Assembly: GCF_007000325.2 (NCBI RefSeq)
Contig: NZ_CP117267.1
Coordinates: forward strand, 1,178,001 to 1,242,000
Reading direction: 5' to 3'
DNA: 64,000 nt
Source of the DNA: Rhizobium rhododendri
GTDB taxonomy: Bacteria > Pseudomonadota > Alphaproteobacteria > Rhizobiales > Rhizobiaceae
Positions 7,280 through 17,105 of the stretch are shown piece after piece. The position numbers and the translations under genes were made by a program. The first letter of the stretch is position 1, and every line of letters starts with the position of its first letter. The notes under the pieces were generated by a model. That model made no database searches, had not been told where the DNA came from, and saw only the letters and a list, made by a program, of their open reading frames with translations.

Positions 7280-7954
7280 TCAGAACGAGATCATGTCGAT
7301 CGCCGTCAATGTCGTCTTGGCCGCGACGCCCGGTGCGTGTGTCATGTGCCACGCGACATATTGCTCGGCATAGAGTTCGGTCGACGACATAGCGTCGACA
7401 GGCAGGATGATGTTCATGCCGTGAAATGCAGCGTCGCTCGCGGTCGCAAGCACGGCTCCCTCGGATGCCGTACCGGTGACGATGACGCTCTTGATCCCCT
7501 TGGCTGCCAGGATCTTGTCGAGGTCGGTATTGACGAACTTGTCCGGGCCGGATTTGACGATCGCCTCGCCATCCCGAGGCGCCAGAACGGTGGCAATGTC
7601 GGCTTTGGTGCCGGCGCCTGCGAGGCTGTAGACCACGAGCATGCCCTTGGCGCGCGCCTCGGACAACAGCTTGGCAACCTTTGGAAGCGACTCTAGGCAC
7701 CGGGGCTTGGTCTTGCTGTTGCATGGCCCCTTGGTCGGATCCTGCGCGCCATTGAAATCGAGAAGCAGCAACGCTGTTGTTGGCAGATCGACCTTCACCG
7801 GCTTGAGTTCGGGTGGAGACGGTACCTTCACCTCTTTCCAGGTATCGATGATCGTCTGCGCCGACGCTGCACCGGATAAGGCGACGTTGCAGGCCAGCGC
7901 CGCAGCGATCATGGCAGGGGTTGCGGTTTTACGTAATGTCTTCGATTTCCTCAT
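7280..7954 (-). CDS. Exported isochorismatase-fold protein lacking the catalytic Cys
   Basis: A 224-residue protein of the isochorismatase/cysteine hydrolase fold. Residues 1-31 are a signal peptide (basic MRKSKTLRKT, hydrophobic MIAAALACNVALSGA, cleavage near ASA-Q), so it should act in the periplasm, which is unusual for the family. Conserved elements are LLLLDFN (Asp66), VKSGPDKFVNTDLD (Lys134) and IVTGTASEGAVLATA. At the position of the nucleophilic Cys (usual motif TxxCVxxTA) there is Ala167, so amidase-type chemistry is not expected. True isochorismatases also lack the Cys. ATG 7954 has GGGAG upstream. It is transcribed away from kup and stands alone. Confidence 0.75.
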   Translation of the reverse strand: MRKSKTLRKTATPAMIAAALACNVALSGAASAQTIIDTWKEVKVPSPPELKPVKVDLPTTALLLLDFNGAQDPTKGPCNSKTKPRCLESLPKVAKLLSEARAKGMLVVYSLAGAGTKADIATVLAPRDGEAIVKSGPDKFVNTDLDKILAAKGIKSVIVTGTASEGAVLATASDAAFHGMNIILPVDAMSSTELYAEQYVAWHMTHAPGVAAKTTLTAIDMISF

Positions 7955-8220
7955 TTACTTCTCCCGGAGCGGTTATCGCCGCTACTTTGACCAAGGATGA
8001 GGGGAATGTAACGAAAACTATACGTGAACGGGCTATCTGTGGACTTTGTCGAGTGGCATAAGAGACAAGCTTGCTGCAAAGTTGAACGGTAATGTTAGGC
8101 TCGGGCGTTCGAAAGAATCGCCGGCAGTAAAACATCAGTTGTCTTCGGCACATTTGATCGCCATATGCGTTGCCTCACCATCAACTTCGATGAATAGGGC
8201 TCTGAAGGGCCGGAGATACG

Positions 8221-10122
8221 ATGACAGCCGTGCCGCGCGATACCTCCGCACCTGCCAAGGGCCTGCCGAGCATCCTGTTTCCGATGATCGGTTCCATCGG
8301 TGTCGTCTATGGTGATATCGGCACGAGCCCGCTCTACGCCTTCCGTGAGGCACTGCGACCCTTTGTCGAAGACGGCGTGACACGCGGCGAGATCCTCGGC
8401 CTCGTGTCGCTGATGCTCTGGACGCTGACCGTCATCGTGACGTTCAAATATGTTCTTTTCTTGCTGCGTGCCGACAATGACGGCGAGGGCGGCACGCTCT
8501 CCCTGCTTGCTCTGCTCGCGAAGAAATCGAGCCGCTACAAGAATGGCCTGCTGTTTGCAGCGCTGATCGGCACCGCCCTGTTCATCGGCGACGCGATGAT
8601 TACGCCAGCTCTGTCGGTGCTGTCTGCCGTCGAGGGGCTGAAGCTGGTGACCCCGGTGTTCTCGACCTATGTGGTACCGATCGCCGTCGTCATCATGATC
8701 TTGCTGTTTGCCATCCAGTCGCGCGGCACGGCCACAGTCTCGCGCTTTTTCGGTCCTATCACCCTTCTCTGGTTCCTGGTGATCGCCCTCGGTGGCCTGT
8801 CGCATATCATCGAGTCCCCCTCCATTCTGACCGCACTCAACCCGATCCATGCCGTCCGCTTCATCGCCCATGCCGGGACGGTGGGGCTTGTCGTGCTCGG
8901 CGCCGTGTTCCTGACGGTGACGGGTGCTGAAGCGCTCTACGCCGATCTCGGACATTTCGGTCGCAAGCCGATCCAGGCTGCCTGGTTTTTCGTGGTCTTT
9001 CCGTCGCTGGCATTGAATTATCTCGGGCAGGGCGCATTGGTTCTGCATGACCGCGCCGCAGCCGCCAATCCGTTCTTCCTGATGTTTCCGGACTGGGCGC
9101 TGCTGCCCGTCGTCATCCTCGCTACCTGCGCAACCATCATTGCCAGCCAGGCTGTCATTACCGGCGCTTTTTCGCTAGCTCGGCAGGCAATCCACCTGGG
9201 TCTTCTTCCGCGCCTTGAAATCTGCTTTACCTCCGAAACCAACACCGGGCAGATTTACCTGCCGACCGTCAACGCCATCCTGCTGATCGGCGTGCTCGGG
9301 CTCATCTTCCTGTTCAGGAGTTCGGATTCTCTCGCCACCGCCTACGGCATCTCGGTGACCGGCGCCATGGTGGTGACGACCATCCTCTCCATCCAGTTTG
9401 TGCGTCTTTTCTGGAAATGGTCGCTGGCAACGGCACTTGCCGTTCTGCTGCCGCTGCTGGCGCTCGAATGTATCTTCCTTGCCGCAAACCTGCTGAAGAT
9501 CACCGAAGGCGGCTACATTCCCGTGCTGATCGCCGGTGCACTCATCGTTATGATGTGGACCTGGCGAAAGGGCACCGGCCTGTTGAAGCTGAAGGCCGCC
9601 CGCAACGACGTCCCGCTGACGCAATTCATTGGCTCTATCGAGCGCAAGAGCAACCACGCGCCCGTCTCCGTGCCCGGCACTGCCGTGTTTCTCACCAGCT
9701 TTCCGGATCTGACCCCGAACGTGCTGCTCCATAACCTGAAGCACAACCACGCACTTCACAACCAGAACATCATCCTGACGATCAAGACCATCCCTCGACC
9801 GATGGTCCCGGAAGGCGAGCGCTACATCATCGAATCGCTGTCGAAGCGGTTCATGAAGATGGAATTGCGCTTCGGTTTCATGGAGACGCAGGATGTGTCG
9901 AAGGCCCTGAGCCTCTGTCGCAAGGATGGCTTCAAGTTCGATATCATGACGACCTCTTTCTACATCGGTCGCCGCAAGCTGGTGGGTAGCCCGACCTCCG
10001 GCATGCCGCTCTGGCAGGACCGATTGTTCATTCGCATGGCGGGCCTTGCGATCGATCCTTCCGATCACTTTCACCTGCCCAATAACCGCGTGGTCGAGAT
10101 CGGCGAGCAGGTCATCATCTAG
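8221..10122 (+). CDS. kup: Kup potassium uptake transporter
   Basis: Inner-membrane K+/H+ symporter for potassium uptake, especially at low pH. 633 residues: about 12 membrane helices in the first 450 residues and a cytoplasmic C-terminal region. The family signature [15 protein letters not shown] lies at about residues 28-42, followed by [16 protein letters not shown] and the conserved [17 protein letters not shown]. The length is normal for Kup. ATG 8221 follows CCGGAGATACG. A hairpin 33 bases past the stop may terminate it. The next gene, a large MscS channel, reads in the same direction. Confidence 0.95.
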   Translation: MTAVPRDTSAPAKGLPSILFPMIGSIGVVYGDIGTSPLYAFREALRPFVEDGVTRGEILGLVSLMLWTLTVIVTFKYVLFLLRADNDGEGGTLSLLALLAKKSSRYKNGLLFAALIGTALFIGDAMITPALSVLSAVEGLKLVTPVFSTYVVPIAVVIMILLFAIQSRGTATVSRFFGPITLLWFLVIALGGLSHIIESPSILTALNPIHAVRFIAHAGTVGLVVLGAVFLTVTGAEALYADLGHFGRKPIQAAWFFVVFPSLALNYLGQGALVLHDRAAAANPFFLMFPDWALLPVVILATCATIIASQAVITGAFSLARQAIHLGLLPRLEICFTSETNTGQIYLPTVNAILLIGVLGLIFLFRSSDSLATAYGISVTGAMVVTTILSIQFVRLFWKWSLATALAVLLPLLALECIFLAANLLKITEGGYIPVLIAGALIVMMWTWRKGTGLLKLKAARNDVPLTQFIGSIERKSNHAPVSVPGTAVFLTSFPDLTPNVLLHNLKHNHALHNQNIILTIKTIPRPMVPEGERYIIESLSKRFMKMELRFGFMETQDVSKALSLCRKDGFKFDIMTTSFYIGRRKLVGSPTSGMPLWQDRLFIRMAGLAIDPSDHFHLPNNRVVEIGEQVII

Positions 10123-10154
10123 GACCTGCCCGTCAGACGATGTGGCATATCGAG

Positions 10155-10177
10155 GAAGCAGAAATTGCTGCTTCTTT
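10155..10177 (+). terminator. Probable terminator after kup
   Basis: GAAGCAG-AAATTG-CTGCTTC is a perfect 7-bp stem followed by TTTCG. The short T run makes it a moderate terminator. Confidence 0.5.
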
Positions 10178-10249
10178 CGCTCCCGAAACGGTGACATGGT
10201 TGCATTGACACAACGCAACTTCGCCTGACTGCGGGAGGATCGTCTGCCC

Positions 10250-12382
10250 ATGCCGTTTGCCAAAATATTTTACTGTCTTTGGAAAATGGCAGCGCTGGTC
10301 GCCATCCTGTTGGCTGGTACGCTGGCGCATGCCCAGCAAGCTCCTCCCGTGGCTGCAGGCCAGCAGAAGGTCGACCAGCTGATCAAGTTGCTCGACGACC
10401 CCGAGGTTCGTGCTCTGCTCGCCGCCCAGAGGCCCTCCACCACCACGACTGCGATGATGCCCAACATGTCAGCCTCCGCGCTGACGACGCTGCTCAACGG
10501 CGTTCAGGGCCACCTTCTCGCGGTCCGGGAGGCAATCCCGCTGGTTCCCGGCGAATTCTCCCGGGCCGGGACGACGATCATGGCGGGGGTCGATAACCGG
10601 AGCGCAACGCACGTTTTTCTGCTGTTCCTGCTGCTGGTGGCACTGGGCCTCGCTGCCGAGTACGGTTTCAGTCTTCTCGTCGGCCACCTCCACGCCGGAC
10701 GTTCCGCCATCCCCGGAGATCCGACACCTGTGCGGAGCATCCATACGCTCGGTCGCCACCTGTTTGGCGAACTGGCGCCTCTGGTGATTTTCGCCATCGC
10801 CAGCGTGGGCATGTTCCTGATGGTGAGCTGGCCGCCACTGCTGCTGGACCTGATCGTGCCGACGCTTCTGGGACTGATCGCCGCCCGTCTGGTGATACGT
10901 CTCTGCCGGATCGTCCTGGCGCCCTCAGCCGCCAAGTCCGCTACGACACAGGCCCGCCTGATCCCGATGGACGACGCAGCGGCGCGGTTCTGGTTCTCGC
11001 GCGTCGTCGTGTTCACGCTGACATTCTTCGTGGGTTGGGCGGCGGAAGGTATCATGGGCGCGCTCGGCTTTCTTGCGCCGGTGCGGGCTGCCGTCGGATA
11101 TGCCATCGGCGTCGGGCTGCTGGCCATTGCCATCGAGATCGTCTGGCGCCGGCCACGACCGATCGATCGTCCGCGCCACCAAGGGATATTCCACTGGCTG
11201 GCGACATTCTGGCTTTGCGTCATCTGGGCGCTATGGGTGGCAGGGCTGGATGTGATGATGCTGCTCTGTACCTACGTTATCGTGATCCCTGCAGCGCTGC
11301 GGATATCGTCCGGGGTCGTTCGAAGCGCCTTTGCGGCTCAGGGAGGACCGGGAGGGGCGGATAGCCCCGTCTATCAGGTCTTGGTCGAGCGCGGCCTGCG
11401 GGCCACGATCATCGCAGTAGCCATTTTGTGGCTCACCATGATCGTCAGCCTGCAAACAAGCGCGATGGTGGAAAATGCGCAAGTCGCGGGCATCATTCGC
11501 GGCGCCCTGACGGGCATCGTCATCCTTTTGGCGGCCGATATCGTCTGGCAGATCGCCAAGGCGCTGATCAACCACCGTCTCGCCCTTGCGCGTGCCCACG
11601 AAGGCAATGACGCCGAAGTTGCCCGCAGTGGCCGGCTGCTAACGCTACTTCCCATCTTTCGAAACTTCCTCGCGATGCTCATCATCGCCATTTCCGCCAT
11701 GATGGTTCTCTCGGCACTCGGCATCGAGGTCGGGCCGCTCATCGCCGGCGCCGGTATCTTCGGGGTTGCGATAGGCTTCGGATCGCAGACGCTGGTGAAG
11801 GATATCATCAGCGGCATTTTCTACATGACGGACGACGCATTCCGGGTCGGAGAATACATCCAGAGCGGCACCTACAAGGGCACCGTCGAATCCTTCAGCC
11901 TGCGGTCCGTCAGGTTGCGCCATCACCGCGGCCCGATCTTCACCGTGCCTTTCGGCGTGCTCGGGGCGGTCGAGAACATGTCGCGTGACTGGGTCATCGA
12001 CAAGTTCCTGATCTCGGTCAGCTACGAGACGGACGTCGCTGTGGTAAAAAAGCTGGTGAAAGGCATCGGCGCGGAACTGCTCGAAGATCCGGAACTGGGG
12101 CCGAAGATTATCGAGTCCCTCAAGATGAAAGGTGTCGAGCAGTTCGGGGACTACGGTATTAACCTGAGCTTCGCGGTCATGGCAAAGCCCGGCGAGCAGT
12201 CGATGATCCGGCGTCGCGCATTGGCGCTGATCCGCGAGGCCTTTACTGCCAACGGCATCGAATTTGCCTCGCCGACAGTCCGTGTCGGCAATGACGAGCG
12301 GGCAGCTGAGGCGGTTGCAGCACTGACCTCGAACAACAATGCTCTCGCCCAGAAGAAGCTTGCGGGCGAGGCGGCGCAGTAG
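10250..12382 (+). CDS. Large MscS-family mechanosensitive channel (YbiO-like)
   Basis: Inner-membrane channel that opens under membrane tension and releases solutes on hypo-osmotic shock. 710 residues: signal peptide 1-28 (MAALVAILLAGTLAHAQQA), a periplasmic segment to about residue 115, many helices, then the MscS core at about residues 485-560 with GPLIAGAGIFGVAIGFGSQ and KDIISGIFYMTDDAFRVGE. The cytoplasmic beta and alpha/beta domains follow. The Gly/Ala-rich pore helix is intact. The length and N-terminal helices resemble E. coli YbiO rather than the 286-residue MscS. ATG 10250 follows GGGAGGATCGTCTGCCC. Its place after kup may link K+ uptake with osmotic release, though a probable terminator lies between. 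Confidence 0.87.
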   Translation: MPFAKIFYCLWKMAALVAILLAGTLAHAQQAPPVAAGQQKVDQLIKLLDDPEVRALLAAQRPSTTTTAMMPNMSASALTTLLNGVQGHLLAVREAIPLVPGEFSRAGTTIMAGVDNRSATHVFLLFLLLVALGLAAEYGFSLLVGHLHAGRSAIPGDPTPVRSIHTLGRHLFGELAPLVIFAIASVGMFLMVSWPPLLLDLIVPTLLGLIAARLVIRLCRIVLAPSAAKSATTQARLIPMDDAAARFWFSRVVVFTLTFFVGWAAEGIMGALGFLAPVRAAVGYAIGVGLLAIAIEIVWRRPRPIDRPRHQGIFHWLATFWLCVIWALWVAGLDVMMLLCTYVIVIPAALRISSGVVRSAFAAQGGPGGADSPVYQVLVERGLRATIIAVAILWLTMIVSLQTSAMVENAQVAGIIRGALTGIVILLAADIVWQIAKALINHRLALARAHEGNDAEVARSGRLLTLLPIFRNFLAMLIIAISAMMVLSALGIEVGPLIAGAGIFGVAIGFGSQTLVKDIISGIFYMTDDAFRVGEYIQSGTYKGTVESFSLRSVRLRHHRGPIFTVPFGVLGAVENMSRDWVIDKFLISVSYETDVAVVKKLVKGIGAELLEDPELGPKIIESLKMKGVEQFGDYGINLSFAVMAKPGEQSMIRRRALALIREAFTANGIEFASPTVRVGNDERAAEAVAALTSNNNALAQKKLAGEAAQ

Positions 12383-12417
12383 GCGGACGTGCGTCACACC
12401 AGCATCCACCCGATATG

Positions 12418-12457
12418 AAAAAGGCCCGGCGTCGAACTGAACGACACCGGGCCTTTT
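12418..12457. terminator. Bidirectional terminator between mscS-like gene and aapP
   Basis: AAAAGGCCCGG-c-GTCG / CGAC-a-CCGGGCCTTTT forms a long stem with one mismatch and A/T tracts on both sides, so it can stop transcription from both converging genes. Confidence 0.9.
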
Positions 12458-12475
12458 ATGTGAACGTGTGGACGA

Positions 12476-13249
12476 TCAGTGCAGGATCTGGCTGAGGAAC
12501 AGCTTGGTGCGCTCATGCTGCGGATTGTCGAAGAACTCGGCGGGCGAGTTCTGCTCGACGATCTGTCCCTGATCCATGAAGATGACCCGGTTCGCAACCT
12601 GGCGGGCAAAGCCCATTTCGTGGGTGACGCAAAGCATCGTCATGCCTTCTTCCGCAAGGCCCACCATGGTGTCGAGAACTTCCTTGATCATTTCCGGATC
12701 GAGTGCCGACGTCGGTTCGTCGAAGAGCATGATTTTCGGGTTCATGCAGAGCGAACGGGCAATGGCGACGCGCTGCTGCTGCCCGCCGGAGAGCTGGCCC
12801 GGATACTTGTTGGCCTGGTCGGGGATCTTGACGCGGGTGAGGAAGTGCATCGCAACTTCCTCGGCCTGCTTCTTCGGCATCTTGCGCACCCAGATCGGCG
12901 CCAGCGTGCAGTTCTCGAGAATTGTCAGGTGCGGGAACAGGTTGAAGTGCTGGAACACCATGCCCACTTCGCGGCGCACTTCATCGATCTTCTTCAGATC
13001 GTTGGTGAGTTCGACGCCGTCGACGAGGATATTGCCCTTCTGGTGCTCTTCCAGCCGGTTGATGCAACGGATCATCGTCGACTTGCCGGAGCCCGACGGG
13101 CCGGCGATGACGATGCGCTCGCCGCGCATGACCTTCAGGTTGATGTCGCGCAGCACGTGGAAATCGCCGTACCACTTGTTCATGTTGATAATTTCGACGG
13201 CGACGTCGGTCGTCGAGACTTCCAGTTTTTTCAATTGAGCTTCAGCCAT
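12476..13249 (-). CDS. aapP: AapP, ATP-binding subunit of general L-amino acid ABC transporter
   Basis: Cytoplasmic ATPase of the broad-specificity L-amino acid importer AapJQMP. 257 residues. Walker A is GPSGSGKST near residue 50, the Q-loop is [13 protein letters not shown], the ABC signature is LSGGQQQR, Walker B is [14 protein letters not shown], and the H-loop is VTHEMGF. All catalytic elements are present. It is the last gene of the operon, 17 bases after aapM, with GAGGGAATAGATC before the ATG, and ends at a bidirectional terminator. Confidence 0.96.
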   Translation of the reverse strand: MAEAQLKKLEVSTTDVAVEIINMNKWYGDFHVLRDINLKVMRGERIVIAGPSGSGKSTMIRCINRLEEHQKGNILVDGVELTNDLKKIDEVRREVGMVFQHFNLFPHLTILENCTLAPIWVRKMPKKQAEEVAMHFLTRVKIPDQANKYPGQLSGGQQQRVAIARSLCMNPKIMLFDEPTSALDPEMIKEVLDTMVGLAEEGMTMLCVTHEMGFARQVANRVIFMDQGQIVEQNSPAEFFDNPQHERTKLFLSQILH

Positions 13250-13266
13250 GATCTATTCCCTCGATC

Positions 13267-14421
13267 TTATTTCCTGTGGCCAGTGTCTAGGTGGCGTTCC
13301 ATGAAGTACGAATATCGCGACATGCCGAAGCAGAACAGCCAGAAAACGAAGCCGGCAAATATCAGCCCCGTCAGCGGTGTCACCGGCGTCAGCCATCGGG
13401 AATCGCCGAAGCTGGCTTTGACGATGCCGAGCAGGTCGTACATGTTGATGATCGACACCAGCGAGGTGTCCTTGAACATCCCGATGAACGTGTTGACGAT
13501 GCCCGGTACGACCAGCTTGATGGCCTGCGGCATGATGATGAACGTCATCTTCTGGAAGTAGTTCAGTCCGAGCGAGTCCGCACCTTCGTACTGTCCTCTG
13601 GGGATAGCCTGCAGACCCCCACGAATGACTTCCGCCATGTAGGCCGATGCGAAAATTGACACGCCGACGAGCGCCCGCAGGAATTTGTCGATATTCGTGC
13701 CAGGAGTCAGGAACAGCGGCAGCAGCACGCTGGCCATGAACAGCACGGTAATCAGCGGTACGCCACGCACCAGTTCGATGAAGCCGATGCAGGCACCCCT
13801 AAGGATCGGCATGTCCGATCGTCGCCCGAGGGCGAGCACGATCCCGAAGGGCAGCGATACGACGATGCCGACGAAGGACAGGATCAGCGTCACCATCAGG
13901 CCGCCCCAGAGGGACGTCTCGACATGGGTCAGGCCGAATGAACCGCCGAGAAGCAGGATATAGGCGAGGATCGGCAAGCCCACCAGCAGAAGAGCCGCAT
14001 TCCAGCCTTTGCGCGGTGCAGACGGTATCAGGAATGGAACCAGCAGTGCCACGAACAGCACGGCGATCAGGATCGGCCGCCAAATCTGGTCACGGGGATA
14101 GGAGCCGACCATGAAGGCCGTGAACCAGTCGCCGACATAGGCCCAGCAGGCGCCGCTCCAGCCATCCGGCTGGATGCCGCCCTGGCTGACAGTGGCGCAA
14201 AATGTCCTGTCTTTCCCGACCCAGACGGCGTTGATGAACAGGAATTCCACGACCGAAAGCAGGAACCAGACGGCAATGACTGCCACCACGACGCTGAGGA
14301 TGGCGTCCTTGGGCGTAGCGAAAAGATTGTGCTTGGCCCAGCCGCGAACGGTCTTGTCACTCAGCGGAGCCGCTTCCGGGGCAATGAGTTTCTCTCGAAG
14401 AAAAGCAATCTGAACGGCCAT
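13267..14421 (-). CDS. aapM: AapM, permease subunit of general L-amino acid ABC transporter
   Basis: One of the two inner-membrane permeases of the Aap importer. 384 residues with about eight helices, longer than the usual 220-residue HisM/GlnP permeases as is typical for AapM. The conserved permease block is seen in the last third ([15 protein letters not shown], then [20 protein letters not shown] and [13 protein letters not shown], the EAA loop that contacts AapP). The start lies one base after the aapQ stop, with GGAG inside the aapQ end, so the pair is likely translationally coupled. Confidence 0.95.
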   Translation of the reverse strand: MAVQIAFLREKLIAPEAAPLSDKTVRGWAKHNLFATPKDAILSVVVAVIAVWFLLSVVEFLFINAVWVGKDRTFCATVSQGGIQPDGWSGACWAYVGDWFTAFMVGSYPRDQIWRPILIAVLFVALLVPFLIPSAPRKGWNAALLLVGLPILAYILLLGGSFGLTHVETSLWGGLMVTLILSFVGIVVSLPFGIVLALGRRSDMPILRGACIGFIELVRGVPLITVLFMASVLLPLFLTPGTNIDKFLRALVGVSIFASAYMAEVIRGGLQAIPRGQYEGADSLGLNYFQKMTFIIMPQAIKLVVPGIVNTFIGMFKDTSLVSIINMYDLLGIVKASFGDSRWLTPVTPLTGLIFAGFVFWLFCFGMSRYSYFMERHLDTGHRK

Positions 14422-14422
14422 C

Positions 14423-15616
14423 TTAGCGCTCCACCAATGCCATACGGGCGTTGAACCAGTTCATGAACAGCGACGTGATCAGGCTCAGCGAAACATAGAT
14501 CGCCATCCAGATGCCGATGATCTCGATCGAGTGACCGGACTGGTTGAGGATCGTCCCTCCCACGGCCACCAAGTCCGCATACCCGATGGCGACGGCCAGC
14601 GACGAGTTCTTCGTCAGGTTCAGGTATTGCGATGTCAGCGGTGGAATGATGATCCGCAATGCCTGTGGCAGGACGACAAGCCGCGTCGTCAGGCCGGGGC
14701 GGATGCCCAGCGCATGGGCTGCTTCCGATTGCCCCTTTGAGACACCGCGGATGCCGGAGCGTACGATTTCGGCGATGAATGCGGCGGTGTAGAACGACAG
14801 GGCCATGTACAGCGACAGGAATTCGGGTCCGACCACCGTGCCGCCGTTCATGTTGAACTTGCCGAGCACGGGGATATCGAACGTCACGGGGAAACCTGCG
14901 ATGGCGAAGGCCAGTAGCGGAAGGCCGATAATCAGGGCGAGATTGACGAGAAGAACCGGCGGACGCTTGCCGGTTGCCAGCTGGCGCTTGTTGGCCCAGC
15001 GGGTGTAGACGATGGCGCCGATAATGCCCACGGCACAGACGACCGGGACAGTCCATATACCGGCGCCGAAGATCGGCGCGGGCATGTATACGCCGCGATT
15101 GCTGACATAGACGGACAACGGCAGAGACATGGCCTTCTTGACATCCGGCAGCAGCGACAGCACGCCTTTGTACCAGAAGAAGATGACCAGAAGCGGCGGA
15201 ATGTTGCGGAAGATCTCGACGTAGACCGTCGATAGTTTGGCGATCAGCCAGTTGTGCGACAGGCGACCCATGCCGACCAGCAACCCGATGATCGTTGCGG
15301 TCACGATCCCGCAGGCGGCCACGATGAGCGTGTTGATCAGGCCGAGGGTGAGGGCACGCAGATAGGTCGAGTCACTCGAATACTGGATCGGCGTCTGCGC
15401 GATATCGAAGCCGGCGCGGCCGTTCAGGAAGGTGAGGCTCGCCCTCATGTTGGCTTTTTCAAGGTTCTGCGCGGCATTCGAGCTTGCGTACCAGACCAGC
15501 CAGACAATGAAGATTACGGTCAGCGCCTGGTAGATAAATTGGCGCAGTTTCGGGTTGTAAAGCAAAGAGTGCCTCGAACGACGGCTGCCGTTCCCCTCTG
15601 CGGCTGCAACGGCCAT
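14423..15616 (-). CDS. aapQ: AapQ, permease subunit of general L-amino acid ABC transporter
   Basis: First permease of the Aap importer. 397 residues with about eight helices. The family segments are [39 protein letters not shown] (EAA loop) and [22 protein letters not shown] 15616 follows AAGGGG. It is separated from aapJ by 93 bases that hold a strong hairpin, the usual arrangement when the binding protein is made in excess over the permeases. Confidence 0.95.
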   Translation of the reverse strand: MAVAAAEGNGSRRSRHSLLYNPKLRQFIYQALTVIFIVWLVWYASSNAAQNLEKANMRASLTFLNGRAGFDIAQTPIQYSSDSTYLRALTLGLINTLIVAACGIVTATIIGLLVGMGRLSHNWLIAKLSTVYVEIFRNIPPLLVIFFWYKGVLSLLPDVKKAMSLPLSVYVSNRGVYMPAPIFGAGIWTVPVVCAVGIIGAIVYTRWANKRQLATGKRPPVLLVNLALIIGLPLLAFAIAGFPVTFDIPVLGKFNMNGGTVVGPEFLSLYMALSFYTAAFIAEIVRSGIRGVSKGQSEAAHALGIRPGLTTRLVVLPQALRIIIPPLTSQYLNLTKNSSLAVAIGYADLVAVGGTILNQSGHSIEIIGIWMAIYVSLSLITSLFMNWFNARMALVER

Positions 15617-15664
15617 GCATTATCCCCTTATATCCACTCGCCCTTTCTGGGCGTTATAGTTCGA

Positions 15665-15693
15665 CTGCGGGAACCAAGCATGGGTTCCCGCAG
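15665..15693 (-). promoter_or_regulatory. Intercistronic hairpin between aapJ and aapQ
   Basis: A perfect 11-bp inverted repeat CTGCGGGAACC-N7-GGTTCCCGCAG lies just after the aapJ stop. No T run follows in either direction. Such structures usually protect the upstream binding-protein mRNA and reduce permease expression. Confidence 0.75.
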
Positions 15694-15709
15694 CGTGGTC
15701 AGTCGGTGA

Positions 15710-16738
15710 TTAGCGGATCGGCGGCGAGTACTGCAGGCCGCCCTTGTTCCAGAGAGCGTTGAGGCCACGCTTGATCTTCAGCGGGCTGCCTTCGCCGACG
15801 TTGCGCTCGAACACTTCGCCGTAGTTGCCGACGAGCTTGACGATGTTGTAGGCCCACTTCTCGTCAAGTCCGAGATCCTTGCCGATCGTCTCGTCCTTTT
15901 CCTGGCCGAGGAAACGCTTGATGTCCGGATTTTCGGACTTCGTCATTTCATCGACATTTGCCTGTGTGATGCCGAACTCTTCAGCAGAAACCATGGCGTA
16001 GTGGGCAAAGGAAACCACGTCGAACCACTTGGAGTCGTTCTGGCGAACGGCTGGGCCGAGCGGCTCCTTGGAGATGATTTCCGGAAGGACGATGTTGTCG
16101 TCGGGATTGGCGAGCGACAGGCGGATCGAGTACAGGCCCGACTGGTCGGTCGTGTAGACGTCGCAACGGCCGGACGAATAGGCGGCGTCGACTTCTTCCT
16201 GCTTTTCGAACACGACAGGCTTGTATTCGAGCTTGTTGGCCTTGAAGTAGTCGGCGAGGTTGAGTTCGGTCGTCGTGCCGGACTGGACGCAGACGGCAGC
16301 GCCGGAAAGTTCCAGAGCAGATTTCACGCCGATTGCCTTGTGGACCATGAAGCCCTGGCCGTCATAGTAGTTGACCGCACGGAAATCGAAGCCGAGCTGG
16401 CTGTCACGGCTGGCGCTCCAGGTCGTGTTGCGGGCAAGAATGTCGATTTCGCCAGACTGAAGCGCCGGGAAACGATCCTTCGCCGAAAGCGGGGTGTACT
16501 TGACCTTGGAAACGTCGCCGAAGACGGCGGCTGCAACTGCCTTGCAGAGGTCGACGTCGAGACCGGACCATTTGCCAGACGAATCCTGCGCGCCGAAGCC
16601 AGCCAGGTTCGAGCCGTTGACACCGCACTGCACGAAGCCCTTCTTCTTGACATCGTCAAGCGTGCCAGCGTGCGAGTAGGATGCACCAAGGACGAAGATC
16701 GCCGCGCCGACCGCACCTGTCAGAATCTTGCTGCTCAT
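15710..16738 (-). CDS. aapJ: AapJ, periplasmic general L-amino acid-binding protein
   Basis: Periplasmic receptor of the Aap importer, binding many L-amino acids. 342 residues. The signal peptide is residues 1-24 (KILTGAVGAAIFVLGASYSHA, cleavage after SHA). The mature protein starts GTLDDVKKKGFVQCGVNG and contains LDVDLCKAVAAAVFGD and EIDILARNTTWSASRD, as in rhizobial AapJ. I chose ATG 16738 because it places the signal peptide at the N terminus and matches the family length; the open frame extends 20 codons further upstream. It is the first gene of aapJQMP and is divergent from metC. The operon is nitrogen-responsive in Rhizobium leguminosarum; no clear NtrC or sigma54 site was found here. 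Confidence 0.96.
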   Translation of the reverse strand: MSSKILTGAVGAAIFVLGASYSHAGTLDDVKKKGFVQCGVNGSNLAGFGAQDSSGKWSGLDVDLCKAVAAAVFGDVSKVKYTPLSAKDRFPALQSGEIDILARNTTWSASRDSQLGFDFRAVNYYDGQGFMVHKAIGVKSALELSGAAVCVQSGTTTELNLADYFKANKLEYKPVVFEKQEEVDAAYSSGRCDVYTTDQSGLYSIRLSLANPDDNIVLPEIISKEPLGPAVRQNDSKWFDVVSFAHYAMVSAEEFGITQANVDEMTKSENPDIKRFLGQEKDETIGKDLGLDEKWAYNIVKLVGNYGEVFERNVGEGSPLKIKRGLNALWNKGGLQYSPPIR

Positions 16739-17105
16739 TGTTTTCCCAACCTTTGTTGTTCTCTTGTTATATTTGAACCTCTTCACGCGTTGGCACAACT
16801 TTTCGTTGGTGACGTTGGTTTGCCCCCCGGCGTGAGTGCCGACATCACAATCGCAAATTCGGTCACGGTCAACCCTCGGTCACGATAAACATGATTTCCG
16901 AAAGTGTTTTCTCGGTTTTTGACCGGACAATGAGCGCATGCATAATGAATGGGCTTGGGCTGCAAATTAAATAGTCAGGTCTTCGCTGCGGTTAAAAAGG
17001 GCAGGTTGCGTTGGCCTGCCGGACCGGCCTGCCCACGAGACTTGACGACACCGAGTTCGCCAGCCACAAGTCAAGCTTTCCGATAGGCCCGAGGCAGTTA
17101 TTAAG
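16739..17105. other. Divergent promoter region aapJ / metC
   Basis: 367 bp without a gene. The aapJ side is AT-rich near the start (ATATAACAAGAGAACAAC on the minus strand). On the metC side an inverted repeat GGGCAGG/CCTGCCC (16999-17005, 17028-17034) encloses a direct repeat GGCCTGCC (17013-17020, 17026-17033). A minus-strand TTGACC-N17-TGTGAT could be a weak aapJ promoter. No SAM-II riboswitch motif was found before metC. Confidence 0.5.

Noticed and set aside
17000..17105. SAM-II riboswitch before metC
   Set aside because: SAM-II elements precede some alphaproteobacterial met genes, but the conserved GCTAAA-type pseudoknot sequence is absent; only GC-rich repeats are seen.
16739..17105. 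Sigma54 or NtrC site upstream of aapJ
   Set aside because: No TGGCAC-N5-TTGC match on the minus strand; the closest CGGCACTCACGCCGG lacks the second half.
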